Source of the DNA: Lysinibacillus fusiformis
GTDB taxonomy: Bacteria; Bacillota; Bacilli; Bacillales_A; Planococcaceae
Assembly (NCBI RefSeq): GCF_007362955.1
Contig: NZ_CP041696.1
Location: 434,001-498,000 of the forward strand
Reading direction: 5' to 3'
DNA length: 64,000 nt
Part shown: positions 56,939 to 64,000 of the stretch, piece after piece
Layout: every line of letters begins with the position of its first letter
Position numbering within the stretch: the first letter of the stretch is position 1
Made by a program: the position numbers and the translations under genes
The notes under the pieces: model-generated
Told to the model about the DNA's origin: nothing
Seen by the model: only the letters and a program-made list of their open reading frames with translations
Database searches by the model: none

Positions 56939-57658
56939 TCACTTAAAGTTAATGCGATTTTGATAGTTTGCAATCATGACATCATTATGATGCAGATTAG
57001 ATTCTACATTGTTACTTTCAAAAACAGGCAAGATACCCTGAAAATCTGCCATTTGCTCAATCACTTGACTAAAAATAGCATGCAGTACTGCCGAGCCAAT
57101 AACCGTAGAAGCTGGTGCATACTGCAAATTTTGACGACGTAACAAGCCATCACCAACGGGTATATGCGTATTGATGACGACATCGACAACATCTTCTAAA
57201 CGCATCCCACTACGGTGGCGAGTCTGCTGTTCGCGATAAGTAAGTGATTGAAGCGACATGACAAGCACACCTGCTTCCTTTGCGAGCAAAGCAGCATCTA
57301 TAGGGGCATAATTTCTCCCTGATGTCGATATCACGATACAAACATCATTTTTTTGAAAATCAAAACAATGCTTATGTCGCTCTATTATAGTGGGGTCTTT
57401 TTCATTTTTTGATGATGTCAATGCCCCCGCTTGTAATGTTAAAGGTTCAATCGTAATTGGACGGACAGGCACAAGCCCACCTGCACGGTAAAATGCGTCT
57501 TGTGCTAAAAGGTGAGAATGGCCACAACCAAATAATTGGACGATTCCACCACGTTGAACTCGTTGAACGATCTTTTGTGCAGCTACTGCTATATTTTCTT
57601 GCTCCTGCACAATCACCGTTTGTAAAAGTCTCTGTATTTCCAGAAAATAAGCATGCAT
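56939..57658 (-). CDS. SIS-domain protein (UPF0309-like)
   Basis: The 239-residue protein has one SIS sugar-phosphate binding fold: LFGCGHSHLLAQDAFYRAGG (residues about 44-63), VCIVISTSGRNYAPIDAALLAKEAG, and a late VIGSAVLHAIFSQVIEQM. It starts MHAYFLEIQRLL at 57658, just after AAAGGTGAT that overlaps the gntR stop. SIS proteins isomerise or bind sugar phosphates, and MurQ etherase is a member of the wider group. A MurQ-like step is missing in the window, so this is a candidate. It is not a typical MurQ. Confidence 0.8.
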   Translation of the reverse strand: MHAYFLEIQRLLQTVIVQEQENIAVAAQKIVQRVQRGGIVQLFGCGHSHLLAQDAFYRAGGLVPVRPITIEPLTLQAGALTSSKNEKDPTIIERHKHCFDFQKNDVCIVISTSGRNYAPIDAALLAKEAGVLVMSLQSLTYREQQTRHRSGMRLEDVVDVVINTHIPVGDGLLRRQNLQYAPASTVIGSAVLHAIFSQVIEQMADFQGILPVFESNNVESNLHHNDVMIANYQNRINFK

Positions 57659-57662
57659 ATTA

Positions 57663-58397
57663 TCACCTTTTAATTTCACTAATGAATTTGTATCGATCTG
57701 CACGATAAGTACTACGCACTAGCTCAAATGGAACGCCATCTGCTAAGTAACTTGTTCGTTTAATGATTAACACTGGTGCTGTACCATTGATTTGCAAATA
57801 TTTACTATCGTCTTTAGCAACAATTGCCGCCTCCATTTGCTGAATGGCATTGCCAATTTTTTGATGAAATTTCGCTTCAATCAACGCATAAAGAGAGCCC
57901 ATAATTTTCTTTTCATCTAATTCAGGATATACCTTTACAGGAATATACGTTCTTTCAATGGCCATTGGCTTAGCATCAGCGTTACGTATCCGCACAACAA
58001 AGAATACTTCTTCTCCTGGCTCTAACAATAAATCTCCTGCAACATCTACTGGTGGAATAATTTTTTCAAAGCGCAAGACTTTACTACTTGGCTCCATTCC
58101 ACGCGCACGCATATCTTCTGTAAAACTTGTCAATCCCATCAGTGGTTGTTCTAATTTTGGATTGGCTACATAAGTGCCTCTCCCTTTTTCGCGGTACAGA
58201 AGACCGCTATTCACTAAATTGGTAATGGATTGACGCACTGTCATTCGACTTACATCAAACTGTACTGAAAGCTCTCGCTCAGAGGGTATATTTTCGCCGA
58301 TTTTGTAGTCCTCTAAATAAATGCGTTGCTTTATGATTTCTTCTATTTGTATATAAATCGGTATATGAGAATTTTTATCTAACAAGCCTTGCACCAT
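57663..58397 (-). CDS. GntR/HutC-family regulator (NagR-like)
   Basis: The 244-residue protein has the winged helix near the N-terminus (HIPIYIQIEEIIKQRI, IPSERELSVQFDVSRMTVRQ, YREKGRGTYVA) and a UTRA effector domain (residues about 90-240, AIERTYIPVKVYPELDEKKI). It resembles NagR/YvoA, which binds GlcNAc-6-P or GlcN-6-P. It starts MVQGLLDKNSHIP at 58397, thirteen bases past the nagA stop. Operator-like palindromes precede both amino-sugar blocks, so autoregulation through the nagA promoter is likely. Confidence 0.92.
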   Translation of the reverse strand: MVQGLLDKNSHIPIYIQIEEIIKQRIYLEDYKIGENIPSERELSVQFDVSRMTVRQSITNLVNSGLLYREKGRGTYVANPKLEQPLMGLTSFTEDMRARGMEPSSKVLRFEKIIPPVDVAGDLLLEPGEEVFFVVRIRNADAKPMAIERTYIPVKVYPELDEKKIMGSLYALIEAKFHQKIGNAIQQMEAAIVAKDDSKYLQINGTAPVLIIKRTSYLADGVPFELVRSTYRADRYKFISEIKR

Positions 58398-58410
58398 CCT
58401 TATCAACACT

Positions 58411-59574
58411 TTACTTTGATTTCTCAAATACAACTTTACCTCGACAAATAGTTTTTTGTACATTTAATTTTTGATCGAGTAATACAAAATCTGCATCAAA
58501 ACCTTCTGCAATACGTCCTTTGGTTGCTAGTTGTAATTGTTCAGCGGCATTTGCAGATGACATGGCGACGAGATCCTGTAAAGAACAATTTGTTACCGCT
58601 TTCATATTTTTCACTGCCTGTTCCATTGTTAAAACACTACCAGCTAAGGCGCCATTCGATAAATGTGCGCCACTTTCTGTCACATGTACTGTTTGCCCGC
58701 CCAAATCATAGTCCCCGTATTGTAGCCCTTTAGCACGCATAGCATCGGTAATTAAAATAATACCTGTTGCTCCTTTTACGCGATGGGCTAGTCTCACCGA
58801 CTGCGGATGACTATGCACAAAATCTGTTATTAACTCTACCTTCACCTTATCTTCTAAGAAAACTCCCCCTACAACTCCTGGACTACGATGATGGAAAGGA
58901 CGCATTTGGTTATATAAATGAGTCGCTTGCTTGATCCCCAATGCTATCGCCTTATTCACCTCTTCTATAGTTGCATCAGAGTGTCCAACCGAAACAAGTA
59001 CTCCTTGTTTGCAAAGTTCTTCAATAAGCGCAAATCCACCCTCTACCTCAGGAGCTACCGTAATTTGTTTAATACGTTTTTTGCTTAATTGCTGCCAGTG
59101 AGTAAATTGCTCGACAGATGGTAAAATGATATATTCCACTGGCTGTGCACCTGCTCGTTTCTTTGACACATATGGTCCCTCAACATGTATCCCTAACAAC
59201 TCAGCTTCATCATCATTATTTTCAAATTGGGCTATATTGACTAATGCATGTTCAATAGCTGGGATAGATTGTGTCATGGTCGTTGCAAGAAAACCTGTAA
59301 CACCTTCTTTAACTAATGAACGAGCCATTTGATGGAGCGCTTTCTGAGTGGCATCCATCGTATCATGTCCTGCGGATCCATGAATGTGCATATCAATATA
59401 TCCAGGAAGTAGCAACCAATTTTTATCCTTGCCATCAATATATTGCTCTGCCTTGTCATATAATGCATGACTTAGTTTAATAATCCGACCATTTTCAATG
59501 AATACATCACCTTTAAAAGGTATCTCATCATGATTGACTATTGTGACATTGGAAATTAATAGCGTATTCCCCAA
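58411..59574 (-). CDS. nagA: N-acetylglucosamine-6-phosphate deacetylase NagA
   Basis: NagA removes acetate from GlcNAc-6-phosphate. The 387-residue amidohydrolase has the metal motif DMHIHGSAGHDTMD, VEGPYVSKKRAGAQP, VSVGHSDATIEEV, THLYNQMRPFHHRSPG and ITDAMRAKG, with the catalytic Asp in the last. I prefer a TTG start at 59574, five bases after GGGGGTG; a longer frame to 59625 has no such site. It heads the first amino-sugar block. No nagB (GlcN-6-P deaminase) is within this window. Confidence 0.95.
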   Translation of the reverse strand: MGNTLLISNVTIVNHDEIPFKGDVFIENGRIIKLSHALYDKAEQYIDGKDKNWLLLPGYIDMHIHGSAGHDTMDATQKALHQMARSLVKEGVTGFLATTMTQSIPAIEHALVNIAQFENNDDEAELLGIHVEGPYVSKKRAGAQPVEYIILPSVEQFTHWQQLSKKRIKQITVAPEVEGGFALIEELCKQGVLVSVGHSDATIEEVNKAIALGIKQATHLYNQMRPFHHRSPGVVGGVFLEDKVKVELITDFVHSHPQSVRLAHRVKGATGIILITDAMRAKGLQYGDYDLGGQTVHVTESGAHLSNGALAGSVLTMEQAVKNMKAVTNCSLQDLVAMSSANAAEQLQLATKGRIAEGFDADFVLLDQKLNVQKTICRGKVVFEKSK

Positions 59575-59644
59575 TATTACACCCCCATAGCACTTATTTT
59601 TTTGAAGGCTATTCTTTAAGGTCAAGACAAGCTATTTACTAGAC

Positions 59645-59664
59645 TGGTATAGTTGTCTATACCA
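59645..59664. promoter_or_regulatory. GntR (NagR-like) operator before nagA
   Basis: TGGTATAG and CTATACCA form a perfect eight-base inverted repeat with a TTGT spacer. It lies directly downstream of the -10 element, so a bound GntR protein would block transcription start. Confidence 0.75.
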
Positions 59665-59694
59665 ATTATAGTATGTTCATACGAAAATAAACAA
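59665..59694 (-). promoter_or_regulatory. Promoter of the nagA-gntR-SIS-ptsHI-GNAT operon
   Basis: TATAAT (minus strand 59670-59665) is perfect; the best -35 is TTGTTT (59694-59689), 18 bases upstream and weak. The operator palindrome overlaps the start site. Confidence 0.55.
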
Positions 59695-59777
59695 GTAATT
59701 TTTTTATTTTTCTAAATTTTTTATCTTAAGCTTATTTTCTATGTATCTTGAAACTACGTTTTAAACCATAAAAAAAT

Positions 59778-59800
59778 AGCCATTACAAGTATGGCTACTA
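59778..59800 (-). terminator. Terminator of 6S RNA
   Basis: Arms TAGCCAT (59779-59785) and ATGGCTA (59793-59799) are followed on the minus strand by a T-run. The hairpin lies about 15 bases past the predicted 3' end of 6S RNA. Confidence 0.8.
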
Positions 59801-59811
59801 ATTTCTTATGT

Positions 59812-60016
59812 AGACGAATCCCGATAGTGCCGTAATGCCAATGAAACATTCGTTTTGAACCCGCGATTTGCAGGTGGGTGCCCGCTTCATAGCGTTAAAC
59901 TTCCCTCTCCGGTGGGGCATGTTTGCAACTACAAAAAGGAAGGCTCCCGACGATTTAGTGTTCGGTCAAAACTGTTAAATATAGTTAGCAGTTAGACAAA
60001 CACATCAGGATTCGTA
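59812..60016 (-). ncRNA. ssrS: 6S RNA
   Basis: 6S RNA mimics an open promoter and holds housekeeping RNA polymerase in stationary phase. The minus-strand transcript would begin near 60016 with ACGAATCCTGATGTGTTTG, like the CCUGAUGUGUU start of B. subtilis 6S-1, and close with GGGATTCGT at about 59815-59823, which pairs exactly with ACGAATCC. The length, about 205 bases, fits. It lies downstream of aspS, where B. subtilis also has bsrA. The internal stems are long and irregular as expected, with a GC-rich centre. Ends are good to a few bases. Confidence 0.85.
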
Positions 60017-60024
60017 TTACTGTT

Positions 60025-60053
60025 ATAATAACACTATATTTCAGATAATTCAA
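60025..60053 (-). promoter_or_regulatory. Promoter of 6S RNA
   Basis: On the minus strand TTGAAT (60053-60048) and TATTAT (60030-60025) are 17 bases apart and about eight bases before the predicted RNA start. Confidence 0.65.
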
Positions 60054-60085
60054 ACTATTTTATATTAAAAATCTTAAAACCTTTT

Positions 60086-60167
60086 AAAACCACAAAAAAT
60101 ACCTAGATTTCCAACAATTTTTGCTAGAGGATCAAGGTATTTAGCATTACATAATATTTGTGGTTTT
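60086..60167 (-). terminator. Long hairpin downstream of aspS
   Basis: AAAACCACAAA (60086-60096) and TTTGTGGTTTT (60157-60167) form eleven-base arms, with inner AAATACCT and AAGGTATTT arms. It ends the hisS-aspS transcript before the 6S RNA promoter. Confidence 0.65.
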
Positions 60168-60204
60168 ATTATGTTTCGATGTTACTTATACAGCTGGTTG
60201 ATTG

Positions 60205-60280
60205 GCGTGCCTGTTGCTCGTCCCCTAGAGGCGTATTCACTACCTTTAGGAAAGCGAGCGTAAACAGGACAAAAACCAAC
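60205..60280. repeat. Structured element between aspS and its terminator
   Basis: Nested arms CCTGTT/AACAGG and GCTCG/CGAGC surround CCCCTAGAGG and CCTTTAGG over about 70 bases. The two-level structure is GC-richer than its surroundings. It may be an RNA fold at the 3' end of the aspS transcript or a repeat element. Confidence 0.45.
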
Positions 60281-60298
60281 AATTACATTTAACAACGC

Positions 60299-62068
60299 TT
60301 ATTTTCTAAATGGTTTGATTGCTAAACTTAGCTCACTCAATTGATCAGGAGACACTGTACTTGGTGCATTTGTCAGTAAGCAGCTTGCACTTGCTGTTTT
60401 CGGGAATGCAATCGTGTCACGTAAGTTCGTACGGCCCGCAAGTAGCATCACGAAGCGGTCAAGACCAAACGCAAGACCAGCATGTGGTGGCACACCGTAT
60501 TCAAAAGCTTCTAATAAGTAGCCGAATTGTGCTTTTGCTTCTTCTGCTGTGAAACCAAGTAATGTAAACATTTTTTCTTGTAGTTCACGTTCGTAAATAC
60601 GTAACGAACCACCACCAAGCTCATAACCATTTAACACGATATCATATGCTTGCGCACGAACTGCTGCTGGATCTGTATCCATTAATGCAATATCCTCATC
60701 AAATGGACGTGTGAATGGATGATGCGCTGCTTTGTAGCGACCATCTTCTTCAGAATACTCCAATAATGGCCAGTCTGTAATCCATAAGAATGCAAATTGT
60801 GATTCATCAATTAACTCTAAATCTTGCCCTAATTTCGTACGAAGTGCGCCAAGAGAAGCTGCAACAACAGAAGCTTTATCGGCAACAAATACTAAAATAT
60901 CGCCAACTTCAGCGCCCATGCGTTCGATTAATGCTGCTGCTAATGCTTCATCAAAGAATTTCGCAATTGGACCATTTAAGCCTTCCTCTGTTACTTTTAG
61001 CCAAGCAAGACCTTTCGCACCATAAATACCTACGAATTTCGTTAACTCATCCATGTCTTTACGTGAGTATTTGTCTGCTGCACCTTTTATGTTGATACTT
61101 TTTACTTGTTTGCCCTGCGCAACTGTATCAGCAAATACTTTGAAATCACAGCCATCAAAAATATCGTTAAGCGCTACTAGTTCTAAACCAAAACGCACGT
61201 CTGGTTTATCCGAACCATAACGATCCATTGCTTCTTGATATTTCATACGTTGGAATGGTGCAGGAATGTCGATGCCCTTAATATCTTTCATAACTGCTTG
61301 AATAAGACGCTCGTTCATTTCTAAAATTTCTTCTTGTGTTAAAAAGCTTGTTTCAATGTCGACCTGTGTGAATTCAGGCTGACGGTCTGCGCGTAAGTCT
61401 TCATCACGGAAGCATCGCGCAATCTGGAAATATTTCTCAAATCCAGCGACCATTAATAATTGTTTAAATAATTGCGGAGATTGTGGTAATGCATAAAATT
61501 CACCTTCATGTACGCGTGATGGCACTAAATAGTCACGTGCACCTTCAGGAGAAGACTTCGTTAAAATTGGTGTTTCTACTTCTAGGAAGCCTTCATTTTG
61601 TAAAAAGTTACGAATTGTACGCGTTACATCTGAACGCATTTTGAAAGTATCAAACATTACTGGACGACGTAGGTCAAGGTAACGGTATTTTAAACGCAAG
61701 TCTTCTGATACATCCGTACGGTCTTCAATTTGGAATGGTGTAGTTCTCGCTGTATTAATAACGACTAAACTTGTCGCTTCCACTTCAATTTTTCCGTTTG
61801 GCACATTTGGGTTGATTTGATCTTCTGAGCGAAGAATTACTGTCCCTTCGATTTCGATGACGTATTCACTACGTACTTTATCAGCTAAAGCATGAGCTTC
61901 AGCTACATCAGGGCTAAATACAACTTGTGTAATTCCTGTTCGATCACGTAAATCAATGAAAATTAATCCGCCCAAGTCACGGCGACGTTGCACCCAACCT
62001 TTTAATACGACTTTTTCGCCTTGTAACGCTTCAGATAGCTCGTTACTAGCATGTGTTCTTGTTGCCAT
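60299..62068 (-). CDS. aspS: Aspartyl-tRNA synthetase
   Basis: AspRS charges tRNA-Asp. The 589-residue class II enzyme has the N-terminal OB-fold anticodon domain ([20 protein letters not shown] in its strands), motif 2 ([20 protein letters not shown]), the bacterial GAD insertion domain (residues about 290-420), and motif 3 with [15 protein letters not shown]. The ATG at 62068 follows GGAGG; an upstream TTG frame to 62083 would include the site. It lies eighteen bases after hisS in the same operon. Confidence 0.97.
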   Translation of the reverse strand: MATRTHASNELSEALQGEKVVLKGWVQRRRDLGGLIFIDLRDRTGITQVVFSPDVAEAHALADKVRSEYVIEIEGTVILRSEDQINPNVPNGKIEVEATSLVVINTARTTPFQIEDRTDVSEDLRLKYRYLDLRRPVMFDTFKMRSDVTRTIRNFLQNEGFLEVETPILTKSSPEGARDYLVPSRVHEGEFYALPQSPQLFKQLLMVAGFEKYFQIARCFRDEDLRADRQPEFTQVDIETSFLTQEEILEMNERLIQAVMKDIKGIDIPAPFQRMKYQEAMDRYGSDKPDVRFGLELVALNDIFDGCDFKVFADTVAQGKQVKSINIKGAADKYSRKDMDELTKFVGIYGAKGLAWLKVTEEGLNGPIAKFFDEALAAALIERMGAEVGDILVFVADKASVVAASLGALRTKLGQDLELIDESQFAFLWITDWPLLEYSEEDGRYKAAHHPFTRPFDEDIALMDTDPAAVRAQAYDIVLNGYELGGGSLRIYERELQEKMFTLLGFTAEEAKAQFGYLLEAFEYGVPPHAGLAFGLDRFVMLLAGRTNLRDTIAFPKTASASCLLTNAPSTVSPDQLSELSLAIKPFRK

Positions 62069-62086
62069 TTGTAATTCCTCCAAAGA

Positions 62087-63352
62087 TTATTTATTTAATA
62101 GGTAGTTAACTAATTCAGAGAAGGCGATTTTTTGTTGCTCGCCTGATTCCATATGCTTTACAGCTGCTACTTGCTCTTCAAGTTCTGTTTCACCTAGGAC
62201 TATTGTAAATTTAGCACCTAAACGGTCAGCTGATTTCATTTGTGCTTTCATTTTACGGTCTAAATAATCCATTTCCGTCGAAATACCTTTTGCTCGGAAT
62301 GAACTTGTTAGTTCTACAGCTTTTAGTTTCGCTTCTTCACCCATAGCAATCATGTAGACGTCCAATGACGATGCTGTATCCAGTTCCACATTTTCTGCTT
62401 CAAGTGCTAATAATAAGCGCTCAATACTCAATGCAAAACCGATTCCCGGTACGTTTGGTCCACCGATTTCCTCTACTAAGCCGTTATAGCGACCACCACC
62501 ACAAAGTGTTGTAATGGAACCAAAACCTGCAGCTGTGGACATAATTTCAAATGTTGTGTGATTGTAGTAATCTAGACCGCGTACTAGGTTTGGATCTACC
62601 TCATACGTAATACCTAGCGTATCTAAATACATTTTTACTTGTGCAAAATACGTTGCTGAATCCGCTGTTAAAAAGTCCGTTAAAGCAGGAGCAGTAACCA
62701 TTAATGGATGCTCACGGTCTACTTTGCAGTCTAAAATGCGCAGTGGATTTTTCTGTAGTCGGTTTTGGCAGTCTGAGCAAAATTCTTCGATATGTGGCTC
62801 GAAGTGGTTTATCAATGCTGTACGATGAGCATCTCGCGTTTCTTTGTCTCCAAGTGAGTTAATCACTAATTTTAAGTCCTTTAAACCTGTTGATTCATAA
62901 ACATCCATCGCCAGTGCAATGACTTCCGCATCGATTGCTGGATCTGCTGACCCGATAGCTTCAACACCAAATTGCACAAATTGACGGTAACGACCAGCTT
63001 GCTGACGCTCATATCGGAACATTGGCCCTAAATAGGAAAGCTTTACAGGTTGATCTGGCGCACCAAACATCTTATGTTCCACATACGCACGGACAACACC
63101 AGCTGTATTTTCTGGCCGAAGCGTTAACGAACGCCCCCCACGATCTTCAAATGTATACATTTCCTTTTGTACAACATCTGTTGTTTCACCGACACCACGA
63201 GCAAATAATTCTGTTTGCTCGAAAATTGGTGTACGAATCTCGTTGTAACGATACACCCTGCATAAATCGCGAATAATCGCTTCAACCTTTTGCCATTTTT
63301 CGGATTGACCAGGCAAGATATCTTGGGTACCACGTGGCACTTTAAAACTCAT
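62087..63352 (-). CDS. hisS: Histidyl-tRNA synthetase
   Basis: HisRS charges tRNA-His. The 421-residue class II enzyme has motif 1 near [19 protein letters not shown], motif 2 [20 protein letters not shown], the histidine-binding [15 protein letters not shown], and motif 3 [17 protein letters not shown], with the C-terminal anticodon domain. Length is full, so it is not HisZ. A T-box leader lies upstream, so hisS and aspS transcription depends on uncharged tRNA. Confidence 0.97.
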   Translation of the reverse strand: MSFKVPRGTQDILPGQSEKWQKVEAIIRDLCRVYRYNEIRTPIFEQTELFARGVGETTDVVQKEMYTFEDRGGRSLTLRPENTAGVVRAYVEHKMFGAPDQPVKLSYLGPMFRYERQQAGRYRQFVQFGVEAIGSADPAIDAEVIALAMDVYESTGLKDLKLVINSLGDKETRDAHRTALINHFEPHIEEFCSDCQNRLQKNPLRILDCKVDREHPLMVTAPALTDFLTADSATYFAQVKMYLDTLGITYEVDPNLVRGLDYYNHTTFEIMSTAAGFGSITTLCGGGRYNGLVEEIGGPNVPGIGFALSIERLLLALEAENVELDTASSLDVYMIAMGEEAKLKAVELTSSFRAKGISTEMDYLDRKMKAQMKSADRLGAKFTIVLGETELEEQVAAVKHMESGEQQKIAFSELVNYLLNK

Positions 63353-63464
63353 GGAAATACCTCCTCTATTGATTGCTTATGAACGAGTTACCTTACTGGA
63401 TTGAGTGAGTCCTTCGGGTTTTTTAGCGACTACACATCGGTTGGAGCAACTCTTTCCAATCCAA

Positions 63465-63757
63465 TAAAAAAAGCCCTCGCCTCCTTGCATAATTGCAAGG
63501 GACGAGAGCTGTATAAGCTTCCGCGGTTCCACCCTAGTTGACGCAAAAACTACATGCGCCCTCCTCATAATCGGATAACGGCCGATTCCGTTTTTTCCTA
63601 CTAAGCAGTCCTTTTCAGAAAAAAGCCTCACAAGTGTTGTTCACGCTATACATTTTTGTAGGAAAGATTGCAGCCCAGGTCTTTCCCTCTCTTTTCCAAT
63701 AGAGGTATACGCTACTCGCTTGGTCATAAGCGGTTAATCATTTTTTGATTACCCTTT
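63465..63757 (-). ncRNA. T-box leader riboswitch of hisS-aspS
   Basis: The conserved core AGGGTGGAACCGCGG is on the minus strand at 63535-63521, followed by a terminator (CTCTCGTCCCTTGCAATTAT arms with AAGGAGGCGAGGGCTT, about 63467-63510) and seven T. An AGTA box lies near 63710 and the 3' side of the specifier loop is probably GTGAACAACACTTG at 63644-63631. That loop has both AAC and CAC; CAC (His) is expected, but I cannot fix it by eye. Confidence 0.9.
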
Positions 63758-63786
63758 ATGTTAGTCACAACGACAGGTAATGTCAA
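63758..63786 (-). promoter_or_regulatory. Promoter of the hisS-aspS operon
   Basis: On the minus strand TTGACA (63786-63781) is perfect and TAACAT (63763-63758) follows after 17 bases, just before the T-box leader. Confidence 0.75.
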
Positions 63787-63899
63787 CTGTTTTCGTATTT
63801 TTCATGCAACTGTTATCAAAACAACAAATTCCATTACCTTTTTCCCACGAACAAATCAATAATTTCATGGTAAAATAGCACAAGAATAGGAGGAATCTG

Positions 63900-64000
63900 A
63901 TGACGACGAAACTTTTACATTTAACCATCATCTTCGTACTATTGTTAACGATTACGATTCCAAGTATACATGATGATCAAAAGGCTCTTGCCGATACTAG
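63900..64000 (+). CDS. Start of an exported protein, cut by the window edge
   Basis: An ATG at 63900 lies six bases after AGGAGG. The 33 visible codons give a signal peptide: a short basic start MTTK, a hydrophobic core LLHLTIIFVLLLTITIPSI, then a polar stretch with a likely cleavage site after ALA. In B. subtilis an N-acetylmuramoyl-L-alanine amidase gene (yrvJ) lies near hisS, so a wall hydrolase is possible, but the fragment cannot show it. A weak promoter (CGAACA, 17 bases, TAAAAT) precedes it. Confidence 0.6.
   Translation, partial: MTTKLLHLTIIFVLLLTITIPSIHDDQKALADT

Noticed and set aside
63377..63631. 84-residue minus-strand frame upstream of hisS
   Set aside because: It is made of T-box leader sequence, including the core motif, and has no family features.

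Overview
The window comes from the chromosome of a low-GC, endospore-forming member of the Bacillales, most likely Lysinibacillus or a close relative. Three things point there. An intact sigK is present. Long gene blocks follow the Bacillus subtilis order: yqeG-yqeH-aroE-yqeI-nadD-yqeK-rsfS-yqeM; alaS-ireB-ruvX-yrzB with mltG-trmR-trhP1-trhP2-udk-greA-yrrS-mtnN; recD2-yrrB-mnmA-iscS-cymR-rarA; tcdA, 6S RNA, aspS, hisS. The general PTS genes ptsH and ptsI sit inside a GlcNAc-type operon, an arrangement I recall for the B. sphaericus group. Most genes are on the minus strand.

Layout. 1-700: start of a minus-strand gene cut by the window edge, then a GNAT acetyltransferase. 0.8-5.8 kb: the yqeG-yqeM ribosome-assembly, NAD and shikimate operon. 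5.9-8.1 kb: psd and pssA (phosphatidylethanolamine synthesis) on overlapping divergent promoters, then sigK. 8.1-8.9 kb: a hairpin-rich gap with a possible 29-residue membrane peptide. 8.9-16.5 kb: mtnN, yrrS, greA, udk, the tRNA U34 hydroxylation and methylation genes, and mltG, with an unusual 0.8 kb gap before trmR. 16.6-22.6 kb: an accessory sulfur-type operon of two MetQ lipoproteins, MetI, a MetN broken by one in-frame stop, and two flavin-dependent monooxygenase-family proteins. 22.9-27.7 kb: DUF1292 genes, ruvX, ireB and alaS with a T-box leader. 28-34 kb: a chemoreceptor, an HpaB-family hydroxylase, a small orphan gene and a secreted SH3/polysaccharide deacetylase. 34-44.8 kb: recD2, a lone eukaryote-type HisA, a small alarmone synthetase, a DedA protein, yrrB, mnmA, iscS, cymR and rarA.

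44.8-49.3 kb is an accessory stretch: a decayed chemoreceptor, three unrecognised genes, tcdA, and a LysR remnant joined to repeat-like DNA. 49.3-59.7 kb is an amino-sugar system in two blocks: nagA-gntR-SIS-ptsH-ptsI-GNAT, then EIIB-EIIA-EIIC-mupG-nagK. Palindromic TGGTATA-type sites precede both blocks, and a catabolite-repression-like site precedes the second. The likely role is uptake and breakdown of chitobiose or GlcNAc-MurNAc disaccharides. 59.8-63.8 kb: 6S RNA, aspS and hisS with a T-box leader. The right edge cuts a plus-strand gene for an exported protein.

The observations most worth following are the eukaryote-type HisA, the nonsense codon in metN, the self-contained amino-sugar PTS with an unassigned SIS protein and no murQ in view, the small membrane peptide with its hairpins near 8.4 kb, and several structured or repeat-like intergenic elements.
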